Shown here: positions 47,852-49,022 of the stretch, in pieces
How positions within the stretch are numbered: position 1 is the first letter of the stretch
Layout of the letters: every line of letters starts with the position of its first letter
Virus record (IMG/VR): IMGVR_UViG_3300005338_000015
Coordinates: 1-49,022 of that record
Source of the DNA: a virus
Direction: 5' to 3' (one strand)
DNA length: 49,022 nt
The notes under the pieces: model-generated
Seen by the model: only the letters and a program-made list of their open reading frames with translations
Told to the model about the DNA's origin: nothing
Database searches by the model: none
Translations under genes and position numbers: made by a program

Positions 47852-48079
47852 ATGAGTGTCCGTTACCACAATCAGCCCAAAACTCGTCTAGCTCAAGCAG
47901 TCAGCCTAATGATGGTTGCTGGAGTTGATGAAGCATCAAAGATATCTCGTCACATAGGCTTCAGTGCATTCCAGTCAATGAAGTACCACTATCTGAATAT
48001 TCGTAGTCATGCGAAAAGTGGAGCTGCTGCACTAAAGCGAGCTGCAAAGCGTAGAAACAATATTCGTAAACGTGCCTAG
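47852..48079 (+). CDS. small basic protein with an HTH-like region
   Basis: 75 residues, ATG 47852 after AAAGGAGAGACAA. LAQAVSLMMVAGVDEASKIS RHIGFSAFQSMKYHYLNIRS looks like a helix-turn-helix, followed by a very basic tail (LKRAAKRRNNIRKR). It lies just downstream of a palindrome and is another candidate to bind it. No specific family recognised. Confidence 0.55.
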   Translation: MSVRYHNQPKTRLAQAVSLMMVAGVDEASKISRHIGFSAFQSMKYHYLNIRSHAKSGAAALKRAAKRRNNIRKRA

Positions 48080-48122
48080 TCCTCACGATAAAAGGACGCG
48101 AAGGATTGGTCTCCTTAGCCTG

Positions 48123-48189
48123 TTGTACTCTGATACTGTCGCTGGCGCATAACCAGTTAAGGTATAGTCTGACCAACAACAGAGTACAA
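48123..48189. other. intergenic inverted repeat with nested hairpin
   Basis: Perfect 10-bp arms TTGTACTCTG (48123-48132) and CAGAGTACAA (48180-48189), with CTGG/CCAG (48142-48145, 48153-48156) nested between them. The right arm ends 9 bases before an ATG, so the fold could control access to the ribosome site GGAGTAAG. Confidence 0.6.
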
Positions 48190-48198
48190 TGGAGTAAG

Positions 48199-48240
48199 AT
48201 GATCGGAGTCAGTGATGAGCTTAATGCAGCCAACTGCTAA
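48199..48240 (+). CDS. 13-codon mini-frame
   Basis: ATG 48199 with GGAGTAAG upstream encodes MIGVSDELNAANC and stops within the next gene. A plausible translational-coupling leader, as with the other mini-frames; product unproven. Confidence 0.25.
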   Translation: MIGVSDELNAANC

Positions 48241-48409
48241 GGAACGCAAGCGTCTTCACCGCAACTACCTTGCTTGGGTTCAGATCAACAAGTGGCTACG
48301 CTCAGACAGTTGCCTCAGTGAAGAAGAGCTTGCTGAGATTAAACACGAGTTACAAGAGAAACAAGAAACACAACCACAACTCTGGAGTCCTGACAGTGCG
48401 ATGGACTAA
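48215..48409 (+). CDS. small helical protein
   Basis: 64 residues from ATG 48215 (GGAG seven bases upstream). Basic and aromatic N-terminus (TAKERKRLHRNYLAWVQINK), then acidic helix LSEEELAEIKHELQEKQETQ. No family recognised. Confidence 0.5.
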   Translation: MSLMQPTAKERKRLHRNYLAWVQINKWLRSDSCLSEEELAEIKHELQEKQETQPQLWSPDSAMD

Positions 48410-48650
48410 TTGGAAATCAAGTATTACCACAGCCAACGATGATGATATTTATCTTGAGTACTGCGATGCCACTTTGCTTGGTAATCTCGAAGCGCCAGAT
48501 GAATACTACATCGAGTACAAAAAGATGACAGTCAACGGTGTTGACGTTCAACCTAAGTTGCGCATTGAACTGGCTCTCAGCACTCTACTAACTGATGACG
48601 AACTCGCCACACTGTTCAGCAATGCTAAGATCAATCCTTACGAAGGGTAA
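48396..48650 (+). CDS. hypothetical protein
   Basis: 84 residues from the GTG at 48396, which has GGAG upstream; an earlier in-frame start would run through the preceding gene. Beta-rich: IYLEYCDATLLGNLEAPDEY, YIEYKKMTVNGVDVQPKLRI, followed by a helix LLTDDELATLFSNA. Function unknown. Confidence 0.5.
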   Translation: MRWTNWKSSITTANDDDIYLEYCDATLLGNLEAPDEYYIEYKKMTVNGVDVQPKLRIELALSTLLTDDELATLFSNAKINPYEG

Positions 48651-48654
48651 GAGA

Positions 48655-48882
48655 ATGCCTAACATGATAGTTGATCGCCGTGGTATCTATGGGATGAAAA
48701 GTGCTCATTATCGTTTCCTTGATCCGTTGGAGTTTCAACGTCGGTTTGATCGGGGACGTCTGGTGGTGCAGTTCTTCCAGGGAATGACTACTATGTGGTC
48801 AGTGGATCAGAGGAAGATTGAGATTATGCTAAAACAGGCAAAGTCACAAGCTAACGTAGTTAACTGGAAGAGGAAGAAGTAA
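48655..48882 (+). CDS. small basic protein
   Basis: 75 residues from ATG 48655. PNMIVDRRGIYGMKSAHYRF and FQRRFDRGRLVVQFFQGMTT suggest a compact beta protein; basic C-terminus. Last gene of clearly AT-rich composition before the repeat at 48891. Confidence 0.5.
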   Translation: MPNMIVDRRGIYGMKSAHYRFLDPLEFQRRFDRGRLVVQFFQGMTTMWSVDQRKIEIMLKQAKSQANVVNWKRKK

Positions 48883-48930
48883 ATGAAAGTCCGTCAACCG
48901 TGGTTGCTTATGGAATGGGGGTGGAAGTGA
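48883..48930 (+). CDS. 15-codon peptide MKVRQPWLLMEWGWK
   Basis: Intact version of the mini-frame at 1179. Its TGA overlaps the next ATG (TGATG at 48928-48932). Trp/Leu-rich. The coupling arrangement is preserved here and broken in the other copy. Confidence 0.35.
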   Translation: MKVRQPWLLMEWGWK

Positions 48931-49022
48931 TGGCCGGCATCTGGAAAACCGAATCCGAGGAATACGAGGACCACATGAACGAAATGGCTTGCGACGTTGG
49001 GATCGGCATCGAAGATTTGTCA
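48891..49022 (+). repeat. terminal copy of the 132-bp near-terminal direct repeat
   Basis: Matches 1184-1315 with one mismatch and runs to the window end, so the true repeat may be longer. The sequence becomes GC-rich from here, as in the cassette at 1184-3553. Confidence 0.95.
48930..49022 (+). CDS. partial copy of the gene at 1223 (3' end outside window)
   Basis: First 31 codons identical to the protein at 1223-1495 (MAGIWKTESEEYEDHMNEMA...), cut by the window end. If the genome closes here, this is the same gene as at 1223. Confidence 0.7.
   Translation, partial: MAGIWKTESEEYEDHMNEMACDVGIGIEDLS

Noticed and set aside
1-49022. Integrated prophage with host flanks
   Set aside because: No integrase, attachment sites or host genes seen; the end repeat suggests a circular or permuted phage map.

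Overview
The window is most of the genome of a tailed bacteriophage with podovirus-type (P22/T7-like) architecture. The evidence is the set of virion genes: large terminase, a 709-residue portal, scaffold, HK97-type capsid protein, P22 gp4-like connector, P22 gp10-like beta-propeller tail protein, fibres and three ejection (internal virion) proteins. No tail tube, tape measure or sheath gene is visible. No integrase, excisionase, CI-type repressor, tRNA or single-subunit RNA polymerase was recognised, so a lytic phage using host RNA polymerase is the simplest reading. The host cannot be named; a Gram-negative proteobacterium is likely (DUF3380-type muramidase, lipoprotein spanin candidate, cassette genes of proteobacterial prophage type).

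Layout. (1) Bases 1-3553: a visibly GC-rich run of small overlapping rightward genes of prophage-accessory type (NinB-like, zinc ribbons, DUF551-like, Ea22-like). (2) 3559-15822: an AT-richer rightward replication/recombination block: PD-(D/E)XK nuclease, Sak4-like ATPase, DUF669/SSB-like protein, ParB-methyltransferase fusion, UDG-like/exonuclease protein, three small genes, family A DNA polymerase, DUF3987-type helicase. (3) 15764-44454: one long leftward block; read in its own direction from 44454 it runs terminase, portal, co-chaperonin, scaffold, capsid, connectors, fibres, ejection proteins, lysis. (4) 44455-44844: divergent control region. (5) 44845-49022: rightward small early-type genes. 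The last 132 bases repeat 1184-1315 with one mismatch, so the map probably closes as a circle of about 47.7 kb. Rightward transcription would then run from 44.8 kb through the junction to 15.8 kb, and bases 1-1183 would be an alternative or chimeric flank.

Most notable. The 2015-residue ejection protein (18540-24587) carries an N-terminal lytic transglycosylase and, in its middle, a complete ECF-type sigma factor (regions 2 and 4), bracketed by repeated glycine-rich membrane hairpins. This suggests that a sigma factor is injected with the DNA to redirect host RNA polymerase at the start of infection. Two copies of a spaced motif with an ECF-like -35 (TTGAACC, then GCATCCAAT) sit upstream of right-arm early genes and are candidate targets. 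Separately, a 15-bp palindrome GTTCAAAWTTTGAAC with symmetric conserved flanks occurs ten times, nearly always between genes and only in the AT-richer part, like a dispersed operator system. The DNA polymerase is split inside its 3'-5' exonuclease domain by three unrelated small genes.

Caveat: everything here was read by eye. Family names rest on motif recognition, and no search or alignment was run.
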